Positions 15,220 to 22,148 of a stretch of 41,539 nt of DNA are shown here, piece by piece; the first letter of the stretch is position 1; each line of letters begins with the position of its first letter. The position numbers and the translations under genes were made by a program. This DNA comes from a virus: positions 1 through 41,539 of IMG/VR virus record IMGVR_UViG_3300012582_000008. One strand, given 5' to 3'. The notes under the pieces were generated by a model that saw only the letters and a list, made by a program, of their open reading frames with translations, was not told the DNA's origin and ran no database searches.

Positions 15220-16089
15220 TTAGTAGACCTTGATTTTTTGATCGTCATTCGGTTGACATACCATGGTGTTGCGGCTGGCGACCGTGTTCCCGCGACGCCG
15301 CCAGTTCCACCCCTTGATGACCATCCGCATACGGATAGACAAGGGGAACTTTGAGACGCGCTCAGCATCCCTTATAAAAGCGGCGCGCAAAATATATTCA
15401 GGATCAGTGCGCGTCAATTCCTCGCCGGTGTACAAGCCCCGCATAAACGCGCTCGCTTGCTCTTCATGCTTGCGGCTGAACATCTCATAGAGCGCGGTAC
15501 CTGAGCCTAAGCTCATCGGCCGCGCCTCATGCGGATAGCCCGTGAGCGTTTCGGCGCATTCAAATAGCGAGGGATGAGCTTTGACGTATTCAATGATATC
15601 CGTATTGCTTAATCGGTCTTTGCCGCGCATCACGCCGCGCTCGATACGCGCACACCATTGCACGGCGGTGGCCACGGCATCGATTTGATACTTGAGCCGA
15701 TCTTGAAAATGCAGCGACAGCGCATCGGCTCCGGTGCGCACCGCGCCGGTATCTATGGTGCGAAATGCTTCTGGCGAGATACCGTAGACCACCAGCGATT
15801 GAATCGACTTACCCGCCTCGATGATCGCGAATAGCCGGTGCTGACCGTCCAAGACTTGCTCATCATCCGCAATGACGATGGCTTGACCGTTCACTTGCCA
15901 ATTGCCGGAAAGAATCTCATTCGCCAAGAACGTGACGTGACGCTTGCGCAAGGGACGATTGTTTTTGTTACAGCGCAGCCATTCGGTCGCATCGCGCGGC
16001 GTGATGGTCATCACTTCGGCCACGATGTTTTTATCGGTGCCGTAGATCTTCGCGGCGTGCGGGAATTGGATAATTTTTGGGCCGGTCAT
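15220..16089 (-). CDS. ParB/DGQHR-domain phage protein
   Basis: 289 residues from the ATG at 16089, preceded by GAAGGA. The VLDGQHRLFAII segment (79-90) is the core of ParB/sulfiredoxin-like and DGQHR families, following NGQAIVIADD. The rest is helical. Phage members occur near recombination and replication genes; ParB-fold members can bind CTP or act as nucleases, but the phage group is poorly characterised. Last but one gene of the leftward recombination operon. Confidence 0.7.
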   Translation of the reverse strand: MTGPKIIQFPHAAKIYGTDKNIVAEVMTITPRDATEWLRCNKNNRPLRKRHVTFLANEILSGNWQVNGQAIVIADDEQVLDGQHRLFAIIEAGKSIQSLVVYGISPEAFRTIDTGAVRTGADALSLHFQDRLKYQIDAVATAVQWCARIERGVMRGKDRLSNTDIIEYVKAHPSLFECAETLTGYPHEARPMSLGSGTALYEMFSRKHEEQASAFMRGLYTGEELTRTDPEYILRAAFIRDAERVSKFPLSIRMRMVIKGWNWRRRGNTVASRNTMVCQPNDDQKIKVY

Positions 16090-16099
16090 AGTGGTTCCT

Positions 16100-16378
16100 T
16101 CAGAATGGGATATCGTCACCGAAATCAGTTTCAGGAACCGGCCTCTTAATCGGCGGCGGATTGCGCACGCCGCCGGGCACTTCGCTTGTCTGCTTTGGCT
16201 TGAAGCGCAGACTCATAAATTTCTTGCCGCTGCGATCCACGTTCACCCACGCGTCCACCCAAAAGGCGACGCGGTTGACTTCACATTGGCCGCGATAGTC
16301 GGGGCGCGCTTCGTTGCCTTCCTTGTCGTTGCGGAACAGCGCACCGCGCATGTTGTTGTCGTAGACTTTGTCGCTCAT
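16100..16378 (-). CDS. Small ssDNA-binding-like protein with SSB-type C-terminal tip
   Basis: 92 residues. The N-terminal 63 residues (MRGALFRNDKEGNEARPDYRG, here from residue 10 and split for brevity) resemble a small conserved phage family with a probable beta-barrel (FWVDAWVNVDRSGKKFMSLRF). A Pro-rich linker leads to the last residues ETDFGDDIPF. E. coli SSB ends DFDDDIPF, the peptide that recruits repair and replication proteins, so the resemblance is striking. It sits between the exonuclease and ParB-like genes. Role as recombination-associated ssDNA-binding protein is inferred. ATGA overlap with the exonuclease stop. Confidence 0.65.
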   Translation of the reverse strand: MSDKVYDNNMRGALFRNDKEGNEARPDYRGQCEVNRVAFWVDAWVNVDRSGKKFMSLRFKPKQTSEVPGGVRNPPPIKRPVPETDFGDDIPF

Positions 16379-17022
16379 ACCGCCTCATTCATGATGTGCT
16401 GATACTCGCTCTCGACCTCGCTCAAGAATTTATGTGCCGCCTGTTCGTATAGCGGTATCTCGGCATCGCCACGCTCAACGCGCACCCGTAGGAACTGCTT
16501 GCGCGGCGGCAAGCGGTCATCGAAGCTGATGAGGTCACAGAACACCGCGCCCGATACCCACAGGTTGTGCCGCACTTGCGCGCGATAGTCGTTGAGCAAT
16601 GATGCGGGATTCGCGCGGTAGGCTAAGTGCTGCGCGGTCATCGGGCACTTCAACTCGATGATGCCGGAGAAATTATTGATGTCCCCATCGAGCGAACAAC
16701 CGGCCAAGCACTCGTTCATGGCGAGAAAGCCAGTACGGCGCACCAGCGCGCCCATGGTGGCCTCATAGGTCGCGAACGCCAAGGGTTCCAAGCTGATGCC
16801 GCGCTGCATATCAGCGTTCGCAAAGAAAGTCTCGCGCGCCTCGCCGTTCACGCGCTCACCGATGAGTTGGTAGAGATACTTCTCGCGCGTCTTGGAGGGT
16901 TCATTGCCGCGACCCTTCATGAAAATCACTTCGGCCTTCGAGCCGGTCAGGCGCCCGGCGCGCGCCGCACGCCATTCAGGGGAGCGTTGCTCACACTCGA
17001 TGACGGTGAAGGCTAGCCCCAT
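16375..17022 (-). CDS. YqaJ-type viral recombinase exonuclease
   Basis: 215 residues from the ATG at 17022 (it overlaps the stop of the small membrane gene). The lambda-exonuclease/YqaJ fold motifs are present: RSPEWRAARAGRLTGSKA (13-30), the acidic E79 region and the PD-(D/E)xK core with D112 in SLDGD and E123-x-K125 in IIELKCP. These enzymes resect dsDNA 5' to 3' and feed ssDNA to an annealing protein, here the ERF encoded upstream. Five in-frame codons lie further 5' but overlap the neighbour more. Confidence 0.9.
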   Translation of the reverse strand: MGLAFTVIECEQRSPEWRAARAGRLTGSKAEVIFMKGRGNEPSKTREKYLYQLIGERVNGEARETFFANADMQRGISLEPLAFATYEATMGALVRRTGFLAMNECLAGCSLDGDINNFSGIIELKCPMTAQHLAYRANPASLLNDYRAQVRHNLWVSGAVFCDLISFDDRLPPRKQFLRVRVERGDAEIPLYEQAAHKFLSEVESEYQHIMNEAV

Positions 17023-17192
17023 AGCAGAAACCAGCACCAGACACCCAAATAGAGCGCGACAATTAGCTCGATGAGGTCCCCCAACCGCGAGTGATTCGGC
17101 GCGCGCGGATAGACGTTGACGGCCACAAAACTGAACCGAAAAATAATTTCGGCCATATAGATCCAGAACGAGAGGAGGATGAACGTTCTCAT
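17013..17192 (-). CDS. 59-residue two-span membrane protein inside the recombination operon
   Basis: Starts with an ATGA overlap on the ERF stop and ends (TAG) inside the first codons of the exonuclease gene, so both ends are coupled. Two hydrophobic segments: FILLSFWIYMAEIIF (about 4-18) and LIELIVALYLGVWCWFLLW (about 40-58), separated by a short polar loop. A membrane protein between an annealing protein and an exonuclease is unexpected; it fills the only gap in the operon. Function not recognised. Confidence 0.7.
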   Translation of the reverse strand: MRTFILLSFWIYMAEIIFRFSFVAVNVYPRAPNHSRLGDLIELIVALYLGVWCWFLLWG

Positions 17193-17950
17193 GGCGTCTC
17201 AGGCGTGCGTTGCGCCAGCACCTTTAAGCTGGCCCAGTCGGCCGCGTAGTGCAGCACCAGCGTCGCACGCGTGGTATCCGAGAGACCGCGCCAGGCTTCG
17301 GCCAATGCGCTTGAGCCCTCGGTGGCGGCATCATTGAGCGCGGTCCATACATCGGGATGCACCGGCGGCGGTGGTTCACCGGTTTGCGCGCCATCATCGT
17401 CGGGCATATCGACGGTCGAGAGGCCGGTGACCGCGAGCAAGGTGTAGCGCTGCAAATAACTGTTGGCCGAAGCGATGGCCTGAATCGAATTCTTGCCGCC
17501 CGAATCATCGGCGAGCGAGTACAGCGAGACGCTTTCCTGGTGCCCCGCAACATGGGTGAGCGTGCAAGTGACGGTAATTTTATTTTGCTCTTGCAGCATG
17601 CTCCATGAATGCGCGAGGCCGTGCGGCGCCAGGGCCTGGGTAATTTTCGTGGTCACCTCATAGTGCGTCGCATGATCGTATTCGGTCACGGTGCCGGCAC
17701 GGTTGGTGAACTTCACGTGCTTGTCTTTGAGTAAGGTCGGTGCATTCGCTTTGAACGCCACCATCGCCGCGGCATAGGAGCGCGCCGCCTGTGCGCGGTC
17801 CCAGCGGTCTTTCAGGTCGAGCAGTTGGCTCACGCGCACTAAATCGAATTCGGTGGCGGTTGTGGCGCGCTCGATGATGTGCAGCAGCATACTCACATCC
17901 GTGCTGGGCACCGCGCTGACCATTTGAGTGGTATCGATGGTTTCAGTCAT
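17189..17950 (-). CDS. erf: ERF-family single-strand annealing protein
   Basis: 253 residues. Matches the ERF superfamily: YDHATHYEVTTKITQALAPH, TLTHVAGHQES, then LADDSGGKNSIQAIASANSY and LQRYTLLAVTGL, with an acidic DMPDDDG segment. ERF proteins form rings that anneal complementary strands; P22 Erf is the prototype and helps circularise terminally redundant DNA. The C-terminal 60 residues are a variable Pro/Ala-rich tail. It is the first gene of the leftward operon and starts 157 bases from the divergent Cro-like gene. Confidence 0.9.
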   Translation of the reverse strand: MTETIDTTQMVSAVPSTDVSMLLHIIERATTATEFDLVRVSQLLDLKDRWDRAQAARSYAAAMVAFKANAPTLLKDKHVKFTNRAGTVTEYDHATHYEVTTKITQALAPHGLAHSWSMLQEQNKITVTCTLTHVAGHQESVSLYSLADDSGGKNSIQAIASANSYLQRYTLLAVTGLSTVDMPDDDGAQTGEPPPPVHPDVWTALNDAATEGSSALAEAWRGLSDTTRATLVLHYAADWASLKVLAQRTPETP

Positions 17951-18106
17951 GGGGGAATCCCTTATGTTCGGTACCGTACTGATACGCTAAGGATCGTTAC
18001 GCTACGCTTTATTCGAGGGCCGTCAAATTTAATTCGTACAGCGCGTCGTGCGCGTGAGGGATCACGAGAGAGTTAACTTTCGTAATAACCCGGCGTACAA
18101 TGTTCC
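17951..18106. promoter_or_regulatory. Divergent early control region between erf and cro
   Basis: Rightward promoter candidate: TTAACT (18073-18078), 17-base spacer, TACAAT (18096-18101), only 5 bases from the Cro-like start, so the message is nearly leaderless or initiation lies further up. AGTTAACTTT (18071-18080) contains a palindromic AGTTAACT that recurs at 26484 and may be an operator. The region also has repeated TACGCTA/GTTACGCTACGC direct repeats at 17981-18008. It is the expected place for early operators. Confidence 0.55.
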
Positions 18107-18295
18107 ATGTGGAAGTCAAGTGTTTTACGGCATTACAAGTCAGCAAGCGCCATCGCGCGCCTGCTCGGGATTTCAAAAGCCGCTATTTCTCAATGGGATG
18201 AGTTGATCCCTGAGGGACAGGCGTACAAGCTCGAATCCCTCTCGCGCGGTAAATTGAAAGTGCAGCGCAAGCTCTACGCCAGGGCGGCGGCATGA
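18107..18295 (+). CDS. cro: Cro-like repressor (P22 Cro/DicC family)
   Basis: 62 residues. SASAIARLLGISKAAISQW (13-31) is the HTH and PEGQAYKLESLSRGKLKVQ continues the P22 Cro pattern (IPEKDAYRLEIVTAG in P22). Length matches P22 Cro (61). Cro blocks early promoters and favours lytic growth. It starts the rightward early operon and overlaps the HNH gene by ATGA. A CI partner is not seen in the divergent position. Confidence 0.85.
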   Translation: MWKSSVLRHYKSASAIARLLGISKAAISQWDELIPEGQAYKLESLSRGKLKVQRKLYARAAA

Positions 18296-18636
18296 GCGAG
18301 TGGGCGCAGCAATACCGCGATCCGCGCTGGCAGCGTCGGCGGCTGGAGATTATGGGTCGTGCAGATTTCCGCTGCGAATACTGCAACGCGGGAAATGACA
18401 CGCTGAATGTTCACCACAAGCTTTACCGTAAGGGTGCCGCGCCGTGGGAATACACGGATGAGGAGTTGGTCTGCATCTGCGAGTGCTGCCATGAAGAAGA
18501 GCATGAGTTATGGCACGACTTAAAGTTTATTTGCAGTAAATTTAGCCTGCATTTTCTACGGGGCCTGGTGTATCACGCTGCTGACATGCGCGCCGGGTTT
18601 GAGGCCGCGCACCCTGAGTTATCCGATGAACAATAA
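18292..18636 (+). CDS. HNH-fold protein
   Basis: 114 residues with FRCEYCNAG (24-32), LNVHHKLYRKG (38-48) and CICECCHEEEHELWH (62-76): two Cys pairs plus an HH motif, as in HNH endonucleases. The catalytic His is probably in NVHHK. C-terminal 35 residues are helical. Start in an ATGA overlap with cro; overlaps the next gene by 11 bases. Nuclease activity is likely but not certain, because divergent members exist. Confidence 0.7.
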   Translation: MSEWAQQYRDPRWQRRRLEIMGRADFRCEYCNAGNDTLNVHHKLYRKGAAPWEYTDEELVCICECCHEEEHELWHDLKFICSKFSLHFLRGLVYHAADMRAGFEAAHPELSDEQ

Positions 18637-19597
18637 GTGGATCAAGTTCGAAAAGGAACTAGCCACCGGGGACCCTAAAGTGCTGCGCATCGCGTCACGC
18701 TTGCGTAACGCATGCGTAACGCCGGAATCACTCTACACACTCGCAACCTTGGGCGCTTTGACCCGTTTGTGGAGCTTCGCCGACACGCACATACGTGACG
18801 ACGACACGCTGTCGAGTACCATCGCAGAGATAAATGAGGTCATCGGGATCGCAAATTTCTGCGACCTCTTGCCACCGGAGTGGCTTCAAGTTCTCGACGG
18901 CGATCGCGTACATTTACCTGATTTCCTTGCGCATAACGGCATCAAAGCACGGACCCGTGCGCTCGGCGCTGGGCGCCAGAAGCGCTATCGGGCAAAGCAT
19001 AACGGTAGCGTAACCCCTAAATCACGCAAGAGTAACGGAAAGAGTAACGCTGAAGTAACGGAGCATGCGTTACCTAAGACCTCAGACCTTCAGACCTCTA
19101 AAGAATCCCCTATAGATCCCCCTTTACCGAAAAAAGCGAAAGCGGAGAAGAAACCCACCGAGAACAAACGGGGAGCGCAAATCGCCGAAGACTGGGCGCT
19201 GACGCCAGCGCTGCGCGAGTTCGCGGCCGATAACGGGCTGGACGCGGAGCGCACCGCTGAGCAGTTCAAAGCGTATTGGGGGGCGGCGAGTGGCGGCACG
19301 TCGTACAAACGCAATTGGAACTACGCGTTTCGCACCTGGTGCTGGAAGGCGCTTGAATACGCGAAAGCCAATGCAGCGCGCAATGGCAACGGCCACAACA
19401 CCGCGCCCGCCGCCAACCGGGATGCCGCGGCCTGGGCCGAAGCGCGCACGCATGCCAAGGCGACCGGCTTTCGCCCGCCGTACGAGCACGAATCGGTGAG
19501 CGCGTACCAAACCGCCGCGAAGAACGCTTCGCTTGCACGCCCGCCGGAGGCGCTGCGCTTGGGGCTCGCGGGCCTGACCGCGAGGCTCACCCGATGA
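18626..19597 (+). CDS. Replication initiator / DnaT-like protein candidate
   Basis: 323 residues starting at MNNKWIKFEKEL, overlapping the HNH stop. An N-terminal domain (1-120) resembles phage replication proteins with a winged-helix (LYTLATLGALTRLWSFAD; EINEVIGIANFCDLLPPEWL), then a basic, Ser/Lys-rich linker (RQKRYRAKHNGS; KKAKAEKKPTENK) and a C-terminal domain with ERTAEQFKAYWGAASGG and KRNWNYAFRTWCWKALEY, typical of primosomal O/DnaT-like proteins that load helicase. No helicase gene follows, so it would recruit host DnaB. Family call is by pattern. Confidence 0.6.
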   Translation: MNNKWIKFEKELATGDPKVLRIASRLRNACVTPESLYTLATLGALTRLWSFADTHIRDDDTLSSTIAEINEVIGIANFCDLLPPEWLQVLDGDRVHLPDFLAHNGIKARTRALGAGRQKRYRAKHNGSVTPKSRKSNGKSNAEVTEHALPKTSDLQTSKESPIDPPLPKKAKAEKKPTENKRGAQIAEDWALTPALREFAADNGLDAERTAEQFKAYWGAASGGTSYKRNWNYAFRTWCWKALEYAKANAARNGNGHNTAPAANRDAAAWAEARTHAKATGFRPPYEHESVSAYQTAAKNASLARPPEALRLGLAGLTARLTR

Positions 19598-19794
19598 AGC
19601 CCATCAAACACGCCTGGATGCTGCGTGGGCGCGATTACGCCGACATGCGCTACCAGTGCCTGCATTGCGGCGCGGTGAAAATCTCGCATCGCGGGCGCGG
19701 CAACTTCGCGGTGCTGCGCTACCGCACGGCCGCCGGCCAGGTGACATTGCTGAATCCGGTATGCGCGCGCTTGCCGGAGGAGGTCTTGCCATGA
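19594..19794 (+). CDS. Small zinc-finger-like protein
   Basis: 66 residues, ATGA overlap at the start. One CxxC pair in YQCLHCGAVK and a basic centre (HRGRGNFAVLRYR). The second metal ligand pair is not obvious (one later Cys). Function not recognised. Part of the early rightward chain. Confidence 0.55.
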   Translation: MKPIKHAWMLRGRDYADMRYQCLHCGAVKISHRGRGNFAVLRYRTAAGQVTLLNPVCARLPEEVLP

Positions 19795-20072
19795 CCGAGA
19801 AATATTTCCGCGGCTTCCACGCGATCGGCGAGGTAGCGAAAAAAGCGCAGCGCATTGCCGACCATGCGGGTAGATTCACCCGTGGCATGGTGATCCTTCG
19901 GTTGTATCGCACCGACTACGACCTGGTGGCACGCTGGCCGAACGCGGCCAAGATGCATGGCTTCGAGTTCAGCGAAGGGCTGATTTCATTCAAGGGCTTC
20001 CGGGTGGCGTACAGCAGCGGCGCTGAGCGCTACGCAAGGGCCACCAGCGGCGATCGGCCGTTACCCCTATGA
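19791..20072 (+). CDS. Small early protein, unknown
   Basis: 93 residues from the ATG at 19791, with GGAGGAGG upstream and ATGA overlap. Starts MTEKYFRGFHAIGEVAKKAQ; contains MVILRLYRTDYDLVARWP and a C-terminal GFRVAYSS strand. No motif recognised. An in-frame upstream start at 19656 would overlap the previous gene deeply and lacks this ribosome site. Confidence 0.55.
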   Translation: MTEKYFRGFHAIGEVAKKAQRIADHAGRFTRGMVILRLYRTDYDLVARWPNAAKMHGFEFSEGLISFKGFRVAYSSGAERYARATSGDRPLPL

Positions 20073-20287
20073 GCCGCGCCCGCGCCATCAATGAAAAGTG
20101 CCGCGATTGCATCTACGACGCGTGCGCACCGGGCAATTGGCGCCAGCAAGTCTCGCGCTGCACGATCGCAGCGTGTCCTCTGTGGCCCTATAGGCCGCAA
20201 TCTAAGTCTACTTGCGCTGCGAAATTAGCCCCGCAACAGGATAGTGTGGGCCTACCCCTTACCGAGGGAGCGCACCCCGGTGCGTAG
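20069..20287 (+). CDS. Cys-rich small protein (CRDC...CPLWPYRP type)
   Basis: 72 residues. KCRDCIYDACAPGNW and RCTIAACPLWPYRP give five or six Cys in the first 35 residues, a pattern common in small phage proteins of unknown role found near nin-like genes. Probably zinc-binding. The C-terminal half is low in structure. Starts in an ATGA overlap. Confidence 0.6.
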   Translation: MSRARAINEKCRDCIYDACAPGNWRQQVSRCTIAACPLWPYRPQSKSTCAAKLAPQQDSVGLPLTEGAHPGA

Positions 20288-20597
20288 GGCATCCCGGCGC
20301 GACTCGGTGCACGCACCGGCCATGGCTGAACTGATCGCCATGGGCTTCAGTGTCGCGGACACCTCGCTGTGCGGCGATGACTTCCCGGATTTGGTCATCG
20401 GCAAGCACGGGCTCACCGGGTTGGTAGAACTCAAAGTCAAGCGTCCCGGTCGCATGACCATGGACAAGTTGGTGAGCGTGGGCCAGCGCGAATTCGCCAC
20501 CAATTGGCGCGGCGCGCCGATTATCTTTGCGTTCAACGCCGACGAGGTGCGTGCGGCGTTTGATTTCGAACTGCGTAAATACGGGGTACTGAAATGA
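20280..20597 (+). CDS. VRR-NUC / PD-(D/E)XK nuclease-like protein
   Basis: 105 residues from GTG at 20280, which has GAGGGAG nine bases upstream and overlaps the previous stop. The motif DFPDLVIGKHG then TGLVELKVKRPGR supplies D, E and K of the PD-(D/E)xK fold; GQREFATNWRGAPIIFAFNADE follows as in VRR-NUC and resolvase-like proteins. Possible junction resolvase or nickase of the replication module. A start at 20244 is possible but less well supported. Confidence 0.65.
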   Translation: MRRASRRDSVHAPAMAELIAMGFSVADTSLCGDDFPDLVIGKHGLTGLVELKVKRPGRMTMDKLVSVGQREFATNWRGAPIIFAFNADEVRAAFDFELRKYGVLK

Positions 20598-20839
20598 ATC
20601 TATGTAAATGCGGTCGAAAGAAATTCGGGCACGAAAATCTATGCGCGCACTGTCGCAACGCACACCCGGTGCGTCAGCACGATACCGACAGCACGCCAAG
20701 TTATAGCCCAAGCCTGTATCCGGATACCAGCAGCGGCATGGATAGCGGCAGCGCGAGTGCATCGGACACCAGTTCGTCCGATAGCTTCAGCGGCGGCGGC
20801 ACTAGCGACGGTGGCGGCGCGTCGGGGAGTTGGGAATGA
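20594..20839 (+). CDS. Zinc-finger protein with Ser/Gly-rich tail
   Basis: 81 residues. N-terminal zinc module CKCGRKKFGHENLCAHC (4-20) followed by a low-complexity Ser/Asp/Gly tail (SSSDSFSGGGTSDGGGASGS) ending in Trp-Glu. Tail composition differs sharply from its neighbours and is probably disordered. ATGA overlap at its start. Function unknown. Confidence 0.6.
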   Translation: MNLCKCGRKKFGHENLCAHCRNAHPVRQHDTDSTPSYSPSLYPDTSSGMDSGSASASDTSSSDSFSGGGTSDGGGASGSWE

Positions 20840-21195
20840 AGCCGCTCAAAAAAGACTTGGTGCCCGCCAAGCCGGTCAAGGCGAGCGGCTCGAAGGCGAT
20901 CCGCGCGCAGCGGCGCAAGGTGTATTACGCAACGCGCCCCGGCATCACGCTCGCCAATAAAAAGCGCACGCTTTCCAGGCACCTCCGCAACTTTCCTGAG
21001 GACACACAAGCGAAGGTGTTCTACGTGGAACGCTATCGCGAGGGGGCGCTCGCCGCGCAGCTGGAGCGGGTGAGCGGCAAGGCGCGCAAGCGTGCCGTGG
21101 CTCGCGAACGTCGCATACGCCGCCTGGCGCAGATCCGGCACGACTGGTTTATGCCACCGCCCGCGCCGCCCGCGTATGTCCCCGACCTGCAATAG
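20836..21195 (+). CDS. Basic small protein, unknown
   Basis: 119 residues from the ATG at 20836 (ATGA overlap). Very Lys/Arg-rich (KPVKASGSKAIRAQRRKVYY; RVSGKARKRAVARERRIRR) with a Pro-rich end (MPPPAPPAYVP). Nucleic-acid binding is likely from charge. No family recognised. Confidence 0.55.
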   Translation: MKPLKKDLVPAKPVKASGSKAIRAQRRKVYYATRPGITLANKKRTLSRHLRNFPEDTQAKVFYVERYREGALAAQLERVSGKARKRAVARERRIRRLAQIRHDWFMPPPAPPAYVPDLQ

Positions 21196-21409
21196 CTGCA
21201 AACACTTCGCGGAACGCGCGTATAAGCCCGTGGAGGCGTCCTTGGGCGAATGCCGGCGCTACCCTCAGCCGATCGCGCAGCGCCGCTCCTATGGCTGCGG
21301 GGAGTGGCAGGCGGCGAAGCCTGAGTGGATACGTGAGGCATGCGCACCGTTGCGCGCCAAGGCGAAGGCACGTGCCCAAGCGCATACACGCCAAACTCTC
21401 GACCGGTGA
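21176..21409 (+). CDS. Small four-Cys zinc-finger protein
   Basis: 77 residues. CNSCKHFAE (5-13), GECRRYPQP and YGCGEWQA give four Cys in the arrangement of a small zinc knuckle found in many phage accessory proteins. C-terminus is basic and helical (LRAKAKARAQAHTRQ). It overlaps the previous gene by 20 bases. Confidence 0.6.
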   Translation: MSPTCNSCKHFAERAYKPVEASLGECRRYPQPIAQRRSYGCGEWQAAKPEWIREACAPLRAKAKARAQAHTRQTLDR

Positions 21410-21626
21410 CGTGCTGCGCTACCAGTGCATGGTCTGCAACCTCACCATGGCCGCAGCGGCGCGCAAACTTGGGCTCGATCCGCGTACTTTCCGCCGCTAC
21501 GTGCGCGGCCAGCGCGATGTTCCACGCTACTTGCCATACGCCATGCTGGGGCTCATCACAGAACTGAAAGGACGGGGGCGTATTGCGCCCAAGCCGCCCC
21601 GATTAGACAACCTGACGGCCGCTTGA
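21372..21626 (+). CDS. Small HTH protein at the end of the early operon
   Basis: 84 residues from GTG at 21372 (AAGGC upstream; an ATG at 21432 is an alternative). NLTMAAAARKLGLDPRTFRR (about 20-39) reads as a helix-turn-helix and YVRGQRDVPRYLPYAMLGLI follows. Position as last gene of the rightward early operon fits a regulator; no further evidence. Confidence 0.55.
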   Translation: MPKRIHAKLSTGDVLRYQCMVCNLTMAAAARKLGLDPRTFRRYVRGQRDVPRYLPYAMLGLITELKGRGRIAPKPPRLDNLTAA

Positions 21627-21729
21627 GCGATTTGGGCCTCTCCCGCGTCCCTACGCACGTGAGCGGTGCGAGCACCATGCTGCACCACAACAGTAATGCG
21701 TATCATGGCGCAACTGTTACCACGTAGCT

Positions 21730-21770
21730 GTTACCAGGCGAGCCTAAGTCATTGATTGCGCACGCTATGG
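21730..21770 (+). repeat. Composite repeat copy B
   Basis: GTTACCAGG (21730-21738), CTAAGTCATTGATT (21744-21757) and GCTATGG (21764-21770), same order and orientation as upstream of the integrase. A further GTTACCA precedes it at 21716-21722. Confidence 0.7.
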
Positions 21771-21783
21771 TCGCGCGCAGTTT

Positions 21784-21798
21784 ATCCTAGCCTAGGAT
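21784..21798. repeat. Palindrome ATCCTAG-C-CTAGGAT
   Basis: Seven-base perfect arms around one base; size and symmetry of a dimeric repressor operator. No T-run follows. Confidence 0.55.
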
Positions 21799-21968
21799 TT
21801 CAGCCTGGGGAACGCCCGAATTCAGGGTCCTGAAGGGCTTCAACCTTAATTTTCGAGGGGGTGGGTCCCGGTCTAGGTATGAGGGCCCCATCCCGCAAAG
21901 ATTCGTCTGGCTACATGTTGCGTTGCACAACGCTTTCATTAAGAGCGATCGCGAAAAATTTGGCCGAC

Positions 21969-21977
21969 TTATCCACA
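21969..21977 (+). promoter_or_regulatory. DnaA box 1
   Basis: TTATCCACA, an exact match to the DnaA consensus TTATNCACA, in an AT-richer stretch; a second copy lies 153 bases downstream in the same orientation. Confidence 0.55.
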
Positions 21978-22121
21978 GCTTATTGCAACGCACAATCAAT
22001 CTTAACTTGACACGCAATTTTACGTAACGCAGGCTCTAAGAGTATGAATAGAGGCGGAGCCACCCTGTAGTTAGGTATCGGAGAGCGGTTGGAATTAAGC
22101 GTGATTAACTTGTAGGACAGG

Positions 22122-22130
22122 TTATCCACA
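22122..22130 (+). promoter_or_regulatory. DnaA box 2
   Basis: TTATCCACA again, followed by GGTGAGGAGGAAGG, the ribosome site of the gene at 22149. Could serve replication initiation or DnaA control of that gene. Confidence 0.55.
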
Positions 22131-22148
22131 GGTGAGGAGGAAGGGGTG

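Larger units (their letters stand above)
21627..22148. promoter_or_regulatory. Long non-coding region; candidate origin and control region
   Basis: 522 bases with no convincing gene. It holds composite repeat copy B, a 7-base-arm palindrome, a GCGTTG-CA-CAACGC inverted repeat (21920-21933), two perfect DnaA boxes, TTGACA at 22007-22012, and AAGCGTGATTAACT (22097-22110), which also occurs at 12970-12983. An origin, a promoter region for the gene at 22149, or an attachment site are all possible. Confidence 0.5.

Noticed and set aside
15220-16089. Plasmid-type ParB partition system
   Set aside because: No parA gene and no parS-like iterons beside it; only a DGQHR/ParB-like motif is seen.
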